From Salinicola halophyticus (GTDB lineage Bacteria > Pseudomonadota > Gammaproteobacteria > Pseudomonadales > Halomonadaceae): a stretch of 64,000 nt of DNA. Positions within the stretch are counted from its first letter, which is position 1. Each line of letters starts with the position of its first letter. The stretch spans positions 722,468-786,467 of the forward strand of contig NZ_PZJN01000006.1 of the NCBI RefSeq assembly GCF_003206695.1. Direction: 5' to 3'. Shown here in pieces: positions 1-9,535 of the stretch. The notes beneath the pieces are model-generated. The model was not told the DNA's origin. It worked only from the letters and a program-made list of their open reading frames with translations, and did not search any database. Position numbers and translations under genes: made by a program.

Positions 1-3000
1 TCTCCTGGACGTGAGAGATTACCCCCACGCGGCGCCCCTGGGCCTGCAGGCCGTCGAGCGCGTCCATCGCCAACGCCAGCGATTCGGGGTCGAGACTGCC
101 GAATCCTTCATCGATGAACAGCGATTCGATCGCCAGCTGGTGAGACGCCATCGACGCCAGCCCCAGCGCCAACGCCAGCGACACCAGAAAGGTTTCGCCG
201 CCGGAGAGCGAGTGGACCGAGCGGCGCTCGTCGGCCATGTCGCCATCGATCACCAGAATGCCGAGCTCGCTGCCGCCACGTATCAATCGGTAGCGTGGCG
301 TCAGCGCGCGCAGATGCTGATTGGCGTGGGTCAGTAGATGGTCGAGGTTGTAGGCCTGGGCGATGCGCCGGAAACGTTTGCCATCGGCACTGCCGATCAG
401 GCCGTTCAGGCGTTCCCAGCGATTGACTTCGTGCTGGGCCGATTCGCGCTCCTGGGCGCCATCGCGCTGCGCCTGACGACGACGGTCGTCTTCACGAAGC
501 TGATGCTGGGCGGCGTCGCGGGTTTCCTGACGCTCGTCTCGCTGGCGGGTCAGGGCTTCAGCGGTCTCGCGCTGATGGGTCAATCGTGCCGCCAGTTCGC
601 GGGTAGCCGCGTCATCGAGCAACTGGTTTTCGTCTCGGGTCGGAAGGAGCGCGCGGCGCTGCTCGCGTAGCGCCTGCTGACGTTCCTCGCGCTTGACGGT
701 GACGGCGGCGAGGTCGCGCTCGGATTGCGCGCTGCGCTCCCGGCGGCGGCGGTGATCCGCCTCGCTGACCGCCAGCAGGGTGTCGATCGTGTCGTCGTCC
801 AGCGCCGGACGCTCGCGGCGCCAGGCTTGCCAGTCGCCGTCGAGCTCGTCGAATTCCGTCTGCGCCTCTCGCTGGCGCTGCTCGAGATCCGTCAGTCGCT
901 GCGTCAACTGGGTCCGGGTCTGGGCCAGCGTCTGCCAGCGCGTTCGATGTTCCTCGAGCGTCGCTTCCGCCTGCTGGCGTCGCTGCTCCAGTGCCGCCTG
1001 CCAGGCCGGAACGGAGTCGTGACTGCCGAGCCGGGCTGCAAGTCGTGATCCGGTGTCGTCCACCTGCTGTTGCAACGAGGGCAGTGACGCCTCGAGCGTG
1101 TGCAGACGCTCGCGGTTCAGGGAATGGCGCTCCTCCAGCTTGCCCAGTTCGAGTGACAGGTGCTGCCATTCGGCCTCCAGCGGCTGCAGCAGACGTTCCG
1201 CCTCGTCGAGCGCGGAGAGCTGGTCGCTGGCCTGACGCCATTGCTGGTTCAGCCGTTCGCGCCGCGCCTCGAACCAGCCGCCGGCCGCCTCGCTCTGACG
1301 CAGGGTCGGGGCCGCGGCGTGAGCGTCGATGGCGCTCTCGGCCTGATCGAGCTGCTGGGACAGCGTCTCGAGCTGGCGCTCGCGTTCGAGCAGGCCCTGG
1401 CGGCAGGTGCGGTAATCGGCGCTGCACTGGTGATAGACGTGGTGGGCGTTTTCCACCTGTTCGCGCTGGTTGTCGAGCTGTTGTCGTTCCTGACCCTCGA
1501 TCGCCTCGATCATGGCAGCGCCGGGGTGTGCCGGTGGCGCGTGTCGGTAGGGGTGAGCCGTCGCCCCACAGACCGGACAAGGTTCGTCGTCACTCAGGTG
1601 CTGGCGCAGCTGTTCGACGCTGTCGCTTCGCGCAGCCCGGGCGCCTTCGATCTGCTGGCGGATCAGCGTCTCTTCGGATTCCGCCGCCTTGAGCCGCTGT
1701 GCGGCCTGCTTGCCCTGAGTTTCCAGCTCCTGGAGCCGGCGGCGCTCGCTGTCGAGCTGTCGGCGCGTCTCGGTCTGCTCCTGGCGTAGCCGTTCTCCTT
1801 CACGCCAGTCCTGCTGCAGATCCTGCAGTGCCTGCAACTCACCTTGCGCCAGATCGCGCCGGCGATTCAGGGTCGAGCGCAGTTCATGGGCGCTTGGACG
1901 CTCGCCCGCCTCGCCAGCGCCTTTCAGCAGCCCTTCGAGGGTCGCCTGCTGCTCGCCAAGGCGTGTCTCGAGTGGCTGGCGTGCTTCCTGCAACTGCGTT
2001 CGGCGCTGCGCGTCGGCCTGCGTTGCCTCGGCGAGCTGGCGGTGCTCGCGCTGCTGCTGGATGAGCTGTTGGCGCTGGTGCTCGAGATCGGCGGCCAGCT
2101 GGCGGGCCTCGTCCAGTTGCGGCTGGGCTTCCCGATCGTCGAGTCGGGCTTGTTCGTGGGCTTGCCGGGCGCTAGCGAGCTGCGGCTCGAGTGCCTCGCG
2201 CTCCCGATCGCAATCCTCGGACTGGCGACGCTCCCTGGCCAGCGTCTGGCGATGCCCGGCAAGTGTACTTTCGAGCGTCTGACGGCGCTTTGCCCGCTCC
2301 CGCCAGGGTGCCAGCTCATCGAGCTGGGCGAGCTGCTCGCGTTCCCCCCGATTTTGTTGCCATTCGCGATCGGCCTGGCGCCAGCTGTCATCGGCCTGCT
2401 GCCAGGCCTGCGCCAGTTGGGACTCGCGCTCGAGTTCGATGCCCTGTGTCTGATGGCGCGATAGCTCGGTCTGGAGGTCGGCCAGCGCCTGCTCCTCGGC
2501 CTGAGCCTGTCGTTCATAGGCCGCGCGCGTCTCGGCGTCTACCGGCAACGCGTCGGCGAGCCTGACCTCGATGGCATCGAGAATGGCTTTGGCATCTCGA
2601 GCGCGGTGGTAGGCAGCTCTGGAGATTTCCGAGTAGTGCTGTGTGTCGGTCAGACGCTCCAGCAGTTCACTGCGCTCGTTGTCGTCGGCCTTGAGGAAGG
2701 CGGCGAACTCGCTCTGGGCCAGCAGCACGGCTCGGGTGAACTGGTCAAACTTGAGTCCCAGCCGCTCGGGCAGCAGCTTCTCGAACTCCCGCGTCTGTGC
2801 GGTGAGCAGCTGGTTGGCATCCAGGTCGGTCAATGACTGTTCGATCTTCTGCAGGCTGCCATCGATCTTGTTGCGGGCGCGGCGCACCGCCCAGCGTGCC
2901 CGATAGCGGCGCCCGTCGCGGCCGACGAAATCGACTTCGGCGAAGCCACTGGCGCAGCCTCGACGCAGCAAGGTGCGCGCGTCTGCGGTGGTCAAGGTGT

Positions 3001-3229
3001 CGTCATTGACGTCGGCGATCTGAGAGTCCCGTTTCGGTGCCTGGCGCAGGCGCGGTGTGCTGCCGTAGAGCGCCAGGCACAGGGCGTCCAGCAGGGTGCT
3101 CTTGCCGGCGCCGGTGGGGCCGGTGATGGCGAACAGACCCTGGTCGGCCAGCGGTGAGGCGGTGAAGTCGACCTCGTGATGGCCGGCCAGCGAGGCGAGG
3201 TTTTCCAGACGGATGGCGAGGATTTTCAT
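1..3229 (-). CDS. sbcC: SbcC, ATPase subunit of the SbcCD (Mre11-Rad50-like) nuclease, C-terminus cut by window edge
   Basis: The reading frame is open from the ATG at 3229 to the left edge, about 1076 codons, so only about the last 20-30 residues should be missing (E. coli SbcC has 1048). N-terminal Walker A GPTGAGKS lies at residues 37-44, followed by very long Gln/Glu/Arg-rich coiled-coil arms. The zinc hook CPVCG is at residues 551-555. Near the edge are the ABC signature LSGGE and the Walker B segment FIDEGFGSLD. SbcC drives ATP-dependent opening of DNA ends and hairpins for the SbcD nuclease. Its ATG overlaps the sbcD stop (ATGA), so the two are translationally coupled in the usual sbcDC order. 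Confidence 0.96.
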   Translation of the reverse strand, partial: MKILAIRLENLASLAGHHEVDFTASPLADQGLFAITGPTGAGKSTLLDALCLALYGSTPRLRQAPKRDSQIADVNDDTLTTADARTLLRRGCASGFAEVDFVGRDGRRYRARWAVRRARNKIDGSLQKIEQSLTDLDANQLLTAQTREFEKLLPERLGLKFDQFTRAVLLAQSEFAAFLKADDNERSELLERLTDTQHYSEISRAAYHRARDAKAILDAIEVRLADALPVDAETRAAYERQAQAEEQALADLQTELSRHQTQGIELERESQLAQAWQQADDSWRQADREWQQNRGEREQLAQLDELAPWRERAKRRQTLESTLAGHRQTLARERRQSEDCDREREALEPQLASARQAHEQARLDDREAQPQLDEARQLAADLEHQRQQLIQQQREHRQLAEATQADAQRRTQLQEARQPLETRLGEQQATLEGLLKGAGEAGERPSAHELRSTLNRRRDLAQGELQALQDLQQDWREGERLRQEQTETRRQLDSERRRLQELETQGKQAAQRLKAAESEETLIRQQIEGARAARSDSVEQLRQHLSDDEPCPVCGATAHPYRHAPPAHPGAAMIEAIEGQERQQLDNQREQVENAHHVYHQCSADYRTCRQGLLERERQLETLSQQLDQAESAIDAHAAAPTLRQSEAAGGWFEARRERLNQQWRQASDQLSALDEAERLLQPLEAEWQHLSLELGKLEERHSLNRERLHTLEASLPSLQQQVDDTGSRLAARLGSHDSVPAWQAALEQRRQQAEATLEEHRTRWQTLAQTRTQLTQRLTDLEQRQREAQTEFDELDGDWQAWRRERPALDDDTIDTLLAVSEADHRRRRERSAQSERDLAAVTVKREERQQALREQRRALLPTRDENQLLDDAATRELAARLTHQRETAEALTRQRDERQETRDAAQHQLREDDRRRQAQRDGAQERESAQHEVNRWERLNGLIGSADGKRFRRIAQAYNLDHLLTHANQHLRALTPRYRLIRGGSELGILVIDGDMADERRSVHSLSGGETFLVSLALALGLASMASHQLAIESLFIDEGFGSLDPESLALAMDALDGLQAQGRRVGVISHVQE

Positions 3230-4467
3230 GTCTCGCTCCCCTCATGGCGGCTTTCCGCGTCCTGGACCTGCTGCAGCAGACTGGCAAAATCCGCCATGAC
3301 GTCATCCGGCGGCGCATCGCCGTAGCGCGTCTGCCAGGTGCGGGTGAAAATCTCCTGCGGGGTCAGGCTGTCGAGGTCGACGTTGGCGTCCGCATCGTCG
3401 CGCCCGCTGGCGTTGGGGTAGCGGCTGTGAATGCGCAACAGACGTAGCGGCTTGTCCGCCATCGCGGCCTCGATGCGGGCGCGCAGATCGGGGCGAGGGG
3501 CGTCGAGATCGACCCGGATCTCCAGCCACGGCCAGCGTTCACGAGGAAGATCGGCATCCGTCTCCAGTTCGCCAAGCGTCTGCTCGATCTCTTCGATACT
3601 GCCCGGGCCCACGCGTATCAGTGCCACGTGACGCGGGATCGGCAGCGTCTCGATCTCGCCCAGCGTTTCGCCGTCGAGGGTGAGTTCGACCACCTGGTGC
3701 GGATAGTGGCTCTCGCTGAAATCGAGCGGCAGCGGCGAGCCGCTGTAGCGAATGCGTGGCTCGCCGACCTGCTGGGGCCGATGCAGGTGGCCGAGCGCGA
3801 CATAGGCGATCGAATCGGGAAACAGCGTCGCCGGGACCGACTCCTCGCCACCGATGACGATGGGGCGCTCGCTCGCCTCGGAGACCGCGGCACCCTGCAG
3901 ATGCGCGTGACTCATCGCCACCAGCGCCTGACCCGGCTGGCGGCACGCCTCGGCCGCGGCGATCAGCTCTGCGTGGACGCGAGCGATGCCCTGGCGATAG
4001 TCATCGATCTCGCCGCCGGTCACCTCGGCGGGGCGCAGGAAGGGCAGCGCCAGACACCAGGCCTTGAGCGTGCCATCGGCGTCATGCAGCGGGATCAGCA
4101 GATGGTCGCTGTCGAGACGACCGTCGTCGAGCCAGTGCACGCGGCCCAGAGCATGGGTCTTGAGGCTCTTCATCAACGGTGCCGGCAGCTCGATACGCGA
4201 ACCGCTGTCGTGGTTGCCGGCGATCATCACGATCTCCAGGTCCGGCAGGGCGGCGTGGGCGGCGACGATGAAGTCGTAGAGCAGTTCCTGGGCGCGCAGC
4301 GAAGGGTTGACCACATCGAAGATATCGCCGGCGATCAGCAAGGCATCGGGGCGGCGCTCGACGAGTGTCGCCAGCAGCCAGTCAAGAAAGGCGCGATGTT
4401 CGACATGGCGTTCCTGACCATGGAAAGACTGGCCCAGATGCCAGTCGGCGGTATGGATCAATTTCAC
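3226..4467 (-). CDS. sbcD: SbcD, nuclease subunit of SbcCD
   Basis: Mre11-type metallophosphoesterase of 413 residues that cuts hairpins and protein-blocked DNA ends together with SbcC. The start is the GTG at 4467, giving V/M-KLIHTADWHLGQ, which aligns with the start of E. coli SbcD; a longer frame to 4521 would add 18 residues unlike the family. Metal-ligand motifs are visible in order: DWHLG, AGDIFD, AGNHDS, and near residue 220 GHLH. The stop overlaps the sbcC start by ATGA. It is divergent from nfi, so both repair genes share a roughly 210-bp promoter region. Confidence 0.96.
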   Translation of the reverse strand: MKLIHTADWHLGQSFHGQERHVEHRAFLDWLLATLVERRPDALLIAGDIFDVVNPSLRAQELLYDFIVAAHAALPDLEIVMIAGNHDSGSRIELPAPLMKSLKTHALGRVHWLDDGRLDSDHLLIPLHDADGTLKAWCLALPFLRPAEVTGGEIDDYRQGIARVHAELIAAAEACRQPGQALVAMSHAHLQGAAVSEASERPIVIGGEESVPATLFPDSIAYVALGHLHRPQQVGEPRIRYSGSPLPLDFSESHYPHQVVELTLDGETLGEIETLPIPRHVALIRVGPGSIEEIEQTLGELETDADLPRERWPWLEIRVDLDAPRPDLRARIEAAMADKPLRLLRIHSRYPNASGRDDADANVDLDSLTPQEIFTRTWQTRYGDAPPDDVMADFASLLQQVQDAESRHEGSET

Positions 4468-4677
4468 GGCGCGGCGCCCTGTTGCAACGAAGAGAGAGTG
4501 AAGAGGCAAAAGCGTCGCCAAGTGTAACGTGGCGGGCGTGGGGGAAAAGACCCAATGCGCGCTTCCTTATGGCCGCGCACCGCCACGACCGCGCCTCAAT
4601 ATTGCCTCGGCCGTTGGAGAGACGCGCGACCTGGGACTAGTCTTTCGGACTCATGGAGACAACCGGGAGAGCCCAGG

Positions 4678-5409
4678 ATGGCGCTACACGAATGGAATCT
4701 GACGCCCGAGGCGGCGATCGCGCTGCAGAAGCAGCTGGCGCCAGCAATCATACGCGAGGATACGCTGGGTGAGGTCGACCTGATCGCAGGCATGGATATC
4801 GGCTTCGAGGATGGCGGCGAGACGACGCGGGCGGCCCTGGTGCTGCTCGAATGGCCATCGCTCACGCTGGTCGAGCAGGTGGTGCACCGCGAGCCGACGC
4901 GGATGCCGTACGTGCCGGGCCTGCTCTCGTTTCGCGAAATTCCGGCGGCGCTGGGCGCGTTCGAGCAGCTGTCGCAGCGCCCGGATCTGATCATGGTCGA
5001 CGGGCAAGGCATCGCGCATCCGCGTCGACTGGGAATCGCCTCCCATCTGGGGCTGTGGCTCGATCTGCCGACCATCGGCGTGGGCAAGAGCCGGCTGTGC
5101 GGGCAGTTCGGCGAGGTACCGTCGGTCAAAGGCGAATGGACGCCGCTAACCGATCGCCGACGTGAACAGGACCCGAGCGACGTTGCCGTCGACGAACGCG
5201 GCCGCGTCACCATCGGCGTCGTTCTGCGCTCGAGAGAAGGCGTCAAACCGCTGTTCGTGTCACCGGGGCATCGGATGTCCCTCGATAGCGCGGTCAATTG
5301 GGTCGTGCGCTGCCTGGGCAAGACCAAGCTGCCGGAGCCGACCCGGCTGGCGGATCGGCTGGCGTCCCGACGCGGCTCGGTCGCGACTACCGGGCAGCTA
5401 TCGCTGTAG
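4678..5409 (+). CDS. nfi: Endonuclease V (deoxyinosine 3' endonuclease)
   Basis: A 243-residue protein that nicks DNA at the second phosphodiester bond 3' of deoxyinosine, starting repair of deaminated adenine. It is close to E. coli Nfi throughout: GMDIGFEDGGETTRAALV, LLSFREIP, VDGQGIAHPRRLGIASH and the C-terminal PEPTRLAD. The catalytic acidic residues are D40, E87 and D108. The ATG at 4678 is preceded by GGGAG and gives the family N-terminus; an upstream in-frame ATG at 4555 would add 41 unrelated residues. It is divergent from sbcDC and convergent with the hydrolase at 5439. Confidence 0.95.
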   Translation: MALHEWNLTPEAAIALQKQLAPAIIREDTLGEVDLIAGMDIGFEDGGETTRAALVLLEWPSLTLVEQVVHREPTRMPYVPGLLSFREIPAALGAFEQLSQRPDLIMVDGQGIAHPRRLGIASHLGLWLDLPTIGVGKSRLCGQFGEVPSVKGEWTPLTDRRREQDPSDVAVDERGRVTIGVVLRSREGVKPLFVSPGHRMSLDSAVNWVVRCLGKTKLPEPTRLADRLASRRGSVATTGQLSL

Positions 5410-5438
5410 CGTTCGGTTTAGAGGATCGCCCGCCGAGC

Positions 5439-6527
5439 TCAGGAGTCGTCGAGGCGCTTCAGGCCGTCGAGCAGCGCCTCGTGAAATCGCTCGGGCTGCT
5501 GAATATGCGGCGAGTGACCGAGCTCGGGAAATTCGACCAGCTCGGCGTCGGGAATACGTTCAGCGGCGCGCTCGCCCAGCACATCGTAGTGGCCCAGGGT
5601 TTTCTTGACCTCATCGGAGGCGAACCCCTTGCCGATCGCCGTGTTGTCCTTTTCGCCGATCAGCAGCAGCGTCGGGACCCTGATTTCGCCAAACTCGTGA
5701 ATGACCGGCTGGGTGAAGACCATGTCGGAGGTCAGCGCCTGATCCCAGGCAACGAGATCGCCACCATCCCCGGCGTACATGCCGGCCAGCATGTCGACCC
5801 AACGATCGTAGCGCGGCTCCCACTCGCCGACGTAGTAGGTCGACTGCTGATAGCGGCGAATCCCCTCGGCGTCTTTCTTCTGCTCGCTGGCGTAGGCCTC
5901 GTCGATCGGCTGATAGGGCACGCCCATGGCCTTCCAGTCTTCGAGCCCGATCGGGTTGACCAAGACCAGTTGCTCGGTCTGTTCGGGATACATCAGCGCG
6001 TAGCGGCTCGCCAGCATGCCGCCCATGGAATGGCCCATGATCGTGACGTCGTCGAGATCGAGGCTTTCGAGCAGGGCATGCGTGTTGGTCGCCAGCTGAT
6101 GAAAGCTGAACTGATACGCCTCGGGCTTGCTCGACTTGCAGAAACCGATCTGATCCGGCGCGATCACGCGGTAGCCGGCCTCGTTGAGACGCTTGATGGA
6201 GTCTTCCCAGGTTGCGGCGCAGAAATTCTTGCCGTGGAGCAGCACGATGGTATGGCCATTGGGCTCGTCGGCAGGGACGTCCAGATATGCCATCTGCATC
6301 TTTTGACGCTGGGAGGTAAAGCGAAAGCGTTCCACCGGGTATGGATAGTCGAAGCCTTCCAGTTCGGCGCCGTAGCGCGGCGTTGTCTTGCGATCTGGCT
6401 CGGCAGCGTCGGCTTCCTGGGCCTCGGCACTCACCGGTGCGCCAGCCAGCGTGGTGCCCAGGGCGAGGCTCAAGGCCGGTAGCCAACGGCGGTAGTGAGA
6501 GGCCGGGGTCGCTGACATCGCTTGCAT
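5439..6527 (-). CDS. Secreted alpha/beta hydrolase
   Basis: A 362-residue alpha/beta-hydrolase with an N-terminal signal peptide (Arg residues then a hydrophobic stretch, likely cleaved near VSA-EA). The oxyanion region is VLLHGKNFCAATW, the nucleophile elbow is GHSMGG, the acidic residue is probably the Asp of LLIGEKDNTA, and the triad His is in LGHSPH. It therefore probably acts on a small ester, lactone or halide-type substrate in the periplasm. The substrate cannot be named. The start at 6527 has AGGAG six bases upstream. The spacer upstream contains 15-bp tandem repeats. It is convergent with nfi. Confidence 0.88.
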   Translation of the reverse strand: MQAMSATPASHYRRWLPALSLALGTTLAGAPVSAEAQEADAAEPDRKTTPRYGAELEGFDYPYPVERFRFTSQRQKMQMAYLDVPADEPNGHTIVLLHGKNFCAATWEDSIKRLNEAGYRVIAPDQIGFCKSSKPEAYQFSFHQLATNTHALLESLDLDDVTIMGHSMGGMLASRYALMYPEQTEQLVLVNPIGLEDWKAMGVPYQPIDEAYASEQKKDAEGIRRYQQSTYYVGEWEPRYDRWVDMLAGMYAGDGGDLVAWDQALTSDMVFTQPVIHEFGEIRVPTLLLIGEKDNTAIGKGFASDEVKKTLGHYDVLGERAAERIPDAELVEFPELGHSPHIQQPERFHEALLDGLKRLDDS

Positions 6528-6542
6528 GCGTCGCTCCTGATG

Positions 6543-6610
6543 GGGCTGAGTGGGGAAAGTGCTGAGTGGGAGAGTGCTGAGTGAGAAAGTGCTGAATGAG
6601 AAAGTGCGCT
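6543..6610. repeat. 15-bp imperfect tandem repeat in a spacer
   Basis: Three consecutive units of the form GTGCTGAGTGGGAGA (6559-6573, 6574-6588, 6589-6603), flanked by partial copies on both sides. The repeat lies between the hydrolase start and the aldo/keto reductase stop. It belongs to the recurrent spacer-repeat theme of this window. Confidence 0.85.
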
Positions 6611-6643
6611 GATACGGTTTTAGACGACGGCCTCGCCGATAGT

Positions 6644-7543
6644 TCAGACGATATCCAGCGATACCGGCTCCTTGGGTGCCGGAAAGGCGTCATCGAGCTG
6701 GGTGAGGTCCTCGCTGTCGAGTTCGATTTCGAGCGCCTTCGCATTGGCCTCGACGTGGGCGAGATTCGACGCCTTGGGAATCGCAATGACCCCACGCATG
6801 CCGTCCTGACTCACGCAGGTGGGGCGAATCACCCAGGCCAGCAGGATCTGCGCGGCGCTGGCACCGTGTTTGTCGGCGATCTCGTTGACCACGCTCGACG
6901 AAAGCAGTTTGGATCGCAGCCGGCCGCCCTGGGCCAGCGGGCAGTACGCCATCACGGGAATGTGGTGGTCCTGCATCCACGGGATGATGTCGACTTCGAC
7001 ACCGCGGGAGCCGAGATGGTAGAGCACCTGGTCGGTTGCGCATTCGGTGGCGGCAGGAATGGCGTCCAGGGCCCTGAGATTGTCGGCATCGAAATTGGAG
7101 ACGCCGAAGCGTCGGATCTTGCCCTGATCACGTAACCGCTCGAAGGCCTCGAACGTCTCTTCGAGGGGTATATTGCCCGGCCAGTGCAGCAGGTAGAGAT
7201 CCAGGCAATCGATCCCCAGGCGTTCGAGGCTGCGCTCGCAGGCGGCGATGGCGCTATCCCGGCCAGCATTCCAGGGATAAACCTTGGAGACGACGAAGGC
7301 GTCGTCACGGCGACCGCGTATCGCCTCGCCTACGACCCGCTCGGCACCGCCGTCGCCATACATCTCGGCGGTATCGATCAGGCTCATGCCGAGATCCAGG
7401 CCATAACGCAGGGCGTCGATCTCCTGCTGACGGGGAACGAGATCCTCTCCCATGTACCAGGTGCCCTGACCCATGGCCGGGAGGGCAAGTGACGGTGCCC
7501 CGAGGCTTTCGGGCAGGACGATATGCGGCGGCGTATCTGGCAT
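6644..7543 (-). CDS. Aldo/keto reductase
   Basis: NAD(P)H-dependent reductase of the AKR superfamily, 299 residues, in the usual single-domain TIM-barrel length. The catalytic tetrad is recognisable: Asp and Tyr in DTAEMYGDGGAE, Lys in VVSKVYPWN, His in LLHWPG. Cofactor-loop motif IPKASN is near the C-terminus. It is close to the YeaE/DkgA-like bacterial AKRs that reduce small aldehydes. The ATG at 7543 is chosen because GGGAG lies six bases upstream; an in-frame ATG at 7561 would add six residues and lacks a ribosome site. It is divergent from the DUF1415 gene. Confidence 0.92.
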   Translation of the reverse strand: MPDTPPHIVLPESLGAPSLALPAMGQGTWYMGEDLVPRQQEIDALRYGLDLGMSLIDTAEMYGDGGAERVVGEAIRGRRDDAFVVSKVYPWNAGRDSAIAACERSLERLGIDCLDLYLLHWPGNIPLEETFEAFERLRDQGKIRRFGVSNFDADNLRALDAIPAATECATDQVLYHLGSRGVEVDIIPWMQDHHIPVMAYCPLAQGGRLRSKLLSSSVVNEIADKHGASAAQILLAWVIRPTCVSQDGMRGVIAIPKASNLAHVEANAKALEIELDSEDLTQLDDAFPAPKEPVSLDIV

Positions 7544-7732
7544 CGGAAACTCCCGTTCCATGAAGGTGTTACTGTTATGCTGGCCGCCGCTCGCGGGTTT
7601 CGCAAATCACTTTCGCGGTAACTGCGTAACATTACTCGACTTGTGTGGCGCGTACGTTCGCTTTACGTGAATCGATTTGCGATTTGTGTGAAGACGCCAC
7701 CCGGGTGACCCACCGAATTCAGGAGTTCCGTC

Positions 7733-8293
7733 ATCGAATCCTCTTCGATCAGCCTCACCCGAGCCTGGCTCGAATCCTTCGTCGTGGCCCACGATATCTG
7801 TCCTTTTGCCGGGCGCGAGATGCGCCGGGATGCCATTCGTTATGCGCTGGCCGAGTCCGCAGAACTGGAAGGGTTGCTGCACGAACTGGTGGACGAATGT
7901 CGCCGACTGGACGCGGAGCCTTCGATTGCCACCACGCTGCTGATTGCGCCCGCCGGCATGGACGATTTCGATGATTATCTGGATTGGCTCGAGCTGGCCG
8001 AGCGGCTGTTCGACGATCTGGGCTATCGCGGGATCTATCAGCTGGCGAGTTTTCATCCGGACTATGTCTTCGATGGCGTCGAGGCGACCGATGCGGCCAA
8101 TGCCACCAACCGTTCGCCTTACCCGATGCTGCATATCCTGCGCGAAGCCGAGCTCGAACGAGCACTCGCAAGTCACGCCGACCCCGAGGCCATCCCCGAG
8201 CGCAACATGACGTTATTACGCGCCTCGGATTCGAAGGCCCTGGCGGCATCGCGGGAACTGCTGACGCGATCGTCCGGCAAGGCCGAGGGATAG
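7733..8293 (+). CDS. DUF1415 family protein, possible ATC start codon
   Basis: A conserved gammaproteobacterial protein of unknown function. The family signature segments are clear: HDICPFAGRE, YQLASFHPDYVF, NRSPYPMLHILREAE and IPERNM. The family N-terminus (a helix ending ...RAWLESFVV before the CPFA motif) is encoded upstream of the first conventional start, the GTG at 7784. No ATG, GTG or TTG lies between the in-frame stop at 7706 and 7784. An AGGAG at 7721-7725 sits seven bases before an ATC at 7733, so translation may begin there. If the start is 7784 the protein is 169 residues and truncated. Confidence 0.8.
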   Translation: MESSSISLTRAWLESFVVAHDICPFAGREMRRDAIRYALAESAELEGLLHELVDECRRLDAEPSIATTLLIAPAGMDDFDDYLDWLELAERLFDDLGYRGIYQLASFHPDYVFDGVEATDAANATNRSPYPMLHILREAELERALASHADPEAIPERNMTLLRASDSKALAASRELLTRSSGKAEG

Positions 8294-8382
8294 GCTATGC
8301 TGGTCTGGAATGGCGCGCCGCGAGGCACGCCACCTCTCTAGTTCCTTTGATCTCTGAATCATTCCAGCGGGAGTAGACAATC

Positions 8383-8886
8383 ATGCAAAGCGTGACGCGA
8401 GGCGGGGTGCCCGTCGAAGTGGGTGGTGAATTTCCCGTCGTTGGCGATACGGCGCCCGCCTTTACCCTGACCGACGCCGAACTCGGGGAGCGCTCGCTTT
8501 CCGACTTTGCCGATCAGCGCAAGGTGCTCAATATCATTCCCAGCGTCGACACCAAGACCTGCGCGATGTCCACGCGCAAGTTCAACGAGTATGCCAGCGG
8601 CCTCGACAATACCGCGGTGCTGATCGTGTCGGCGGATCTCCCTTTCGCCCAGAGCCGTTTCTGCGGCGCCGAGGGTCTGGACCGCGTGATCACGCTGTCG
8701 TGCTTTCGTCATCCCGAGTTTCGTCAACGCTACGGCGTCGCCTTGCAGAGCGGCGTCATGGCCGGGCTCTGCGCGCGGGCGGTCATCGTGATCGACGAGC
8801 AGGACAAGATCTTGCATGCCGAACTGGTCAGCGAGATCAAGAACGAGCCTGACTACGACTCCGCGTTGGCAGCACTCAAGGCCTAA
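8383..8886 (+). CDS. tpx: Thiol peroxidase Tpx
   Basis: An atypical 2-Cys peroxiredoxin of 167 residues that reduces hydrogen peroxide and alkyl hydroperoxides with thioredoxin as donor. The peroxidatic Cys60 lies in [15 protein letters not shown] and the resolving Cys94 in [11 protein letters not shown], matching C61 and C95 of E. coli Tpx. Two further cysteines (about 107 and 128) are extra. GGGAG precedes the ATG at 8383 by nine bases. It stands next to osmC, so this stretch is a small peroxide-defence locus. Confidence 0.96.
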   Translation: MQSVTRGGVPVEVGGEFPVVGDTAPAFTLTDAELGERSLSDFADQRKVLNIIPSVDTKTCAMSTRKFNEYASGLDNTAVLIVSADLPFAQSRFCGAEGLDRVITLSCFRHPEFRQRYGVALQSGVMAGLCARAVIVIDEQDKILHAELVSEIKNEPDYDSALAALKA

Positions 8887-9026
8887 AACAGGATTTCCAT
8901 TTCGAATCGGCTTGTTGGAGAGCGATTGGGATGACGTCTGGCGCAGGTGGTCTACACTGACTGCCACTCCATCCGCTGTGATGGCAGTAGCCTCGAACGG
9001 TTACATCGAACCAGAAGGAGTTGATG

Positions 9027-9458
9027 ATGACGATCAAGAAATCCGGATCCGCCGAATGGAAAGGTAGTCTCAAGAAAGGCAAGGGTGTCGTATCCACCGA
9101 GAGCGGCGCGCTCAAGCAAAACCCCTACGGTTTCAATACCCGTTTCGAGGGCGAGCCGGGCACCAACCCGGAAGAGCTGATAGCGTCCGCGCACGCCAGC
9201 TGCTTTTCGATGGCGCTGTCCATGATGCTGGGTGAAGAGGGCATCGAGCCGGAGAGCATCAAGACCGACGCGACGGTGATCATGGAGCAGGACGACAGCG
9301 GCTTCACCATTACCGAAGTCCAGCTCAAGACGGTAGCCAAGATCCCCGGCGCCGATCAGTCGACCTTCGACAGCGCCGCGCAGAAGGCCAAGGAAGGCTG
9401 CCCGATCTCCAAGCTGCTGAACGCCAAGATTTCGCTGGATGCCAAGCTGGAAAGCTGA
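9027..9458 (+). CDS. osmC: OsmC peroxiredoxin
   Basis: Osmotically inducible hydroperoxidase of 143 residues, the same length as E. coli OsmC and aligned end to end (GKGVVSTESGALKQNPYGFN, GTNPEELIASAHASCFSMAL). The redox pair Cys59 and Cys125 occupies the same positions as in E. coli. Three possible starts occur in a row (TTG 9021, ATG 9024, ATG 9027). The last is chosen because AAGGAG lies six bases upstream and it gives the family MTIKK start. A strong terminator follows at once. Confidence 0.95.
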   Translation: MTIKKSGSAEWKGSLKKGKGVVSTESGALKQNPYGFNTRFEGEPGTNPEELIASAHASCFSMALSMMLGEEGIEPESIKTDATVIMEQDDSGFTITEVQLKTVAKIPGADQSTFDSAAQKAKEGCPISKLLNAKISLDAKLES

Positions 9459-9474
9459 ACATCCGTCGATGATG

Positions 9475-9504
9475 AAAAACCGGCCCTCGGAGGCCGGTTT
9501 TTTT
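9475..9504 (+). terminator. Intrinsic terminator of osmC
   Basis: Stem AAAACCGGCC (9476-9485), six-base loop, GGCCGGTTTT (9492-9501), followed by further T residues. It lies 17 bases after the osmC stop. Confidence 0.92.
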
Positions 9505-9535
9505 ATGTCTGGGTATTAGGCGTTCTGTCGCGGGG

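Noticed and set aside
612..1580. Several 100-320-codon frames over sbcC on both strands
   Set aside because: They overlap an intact SbcC frame with zinc hook and ABC motifs and have shadow-type composition.
3628..4527. A 299-codon frame opposite sbcD
   Set aside because: Shadow of sbcD; no motif or ribosome site.
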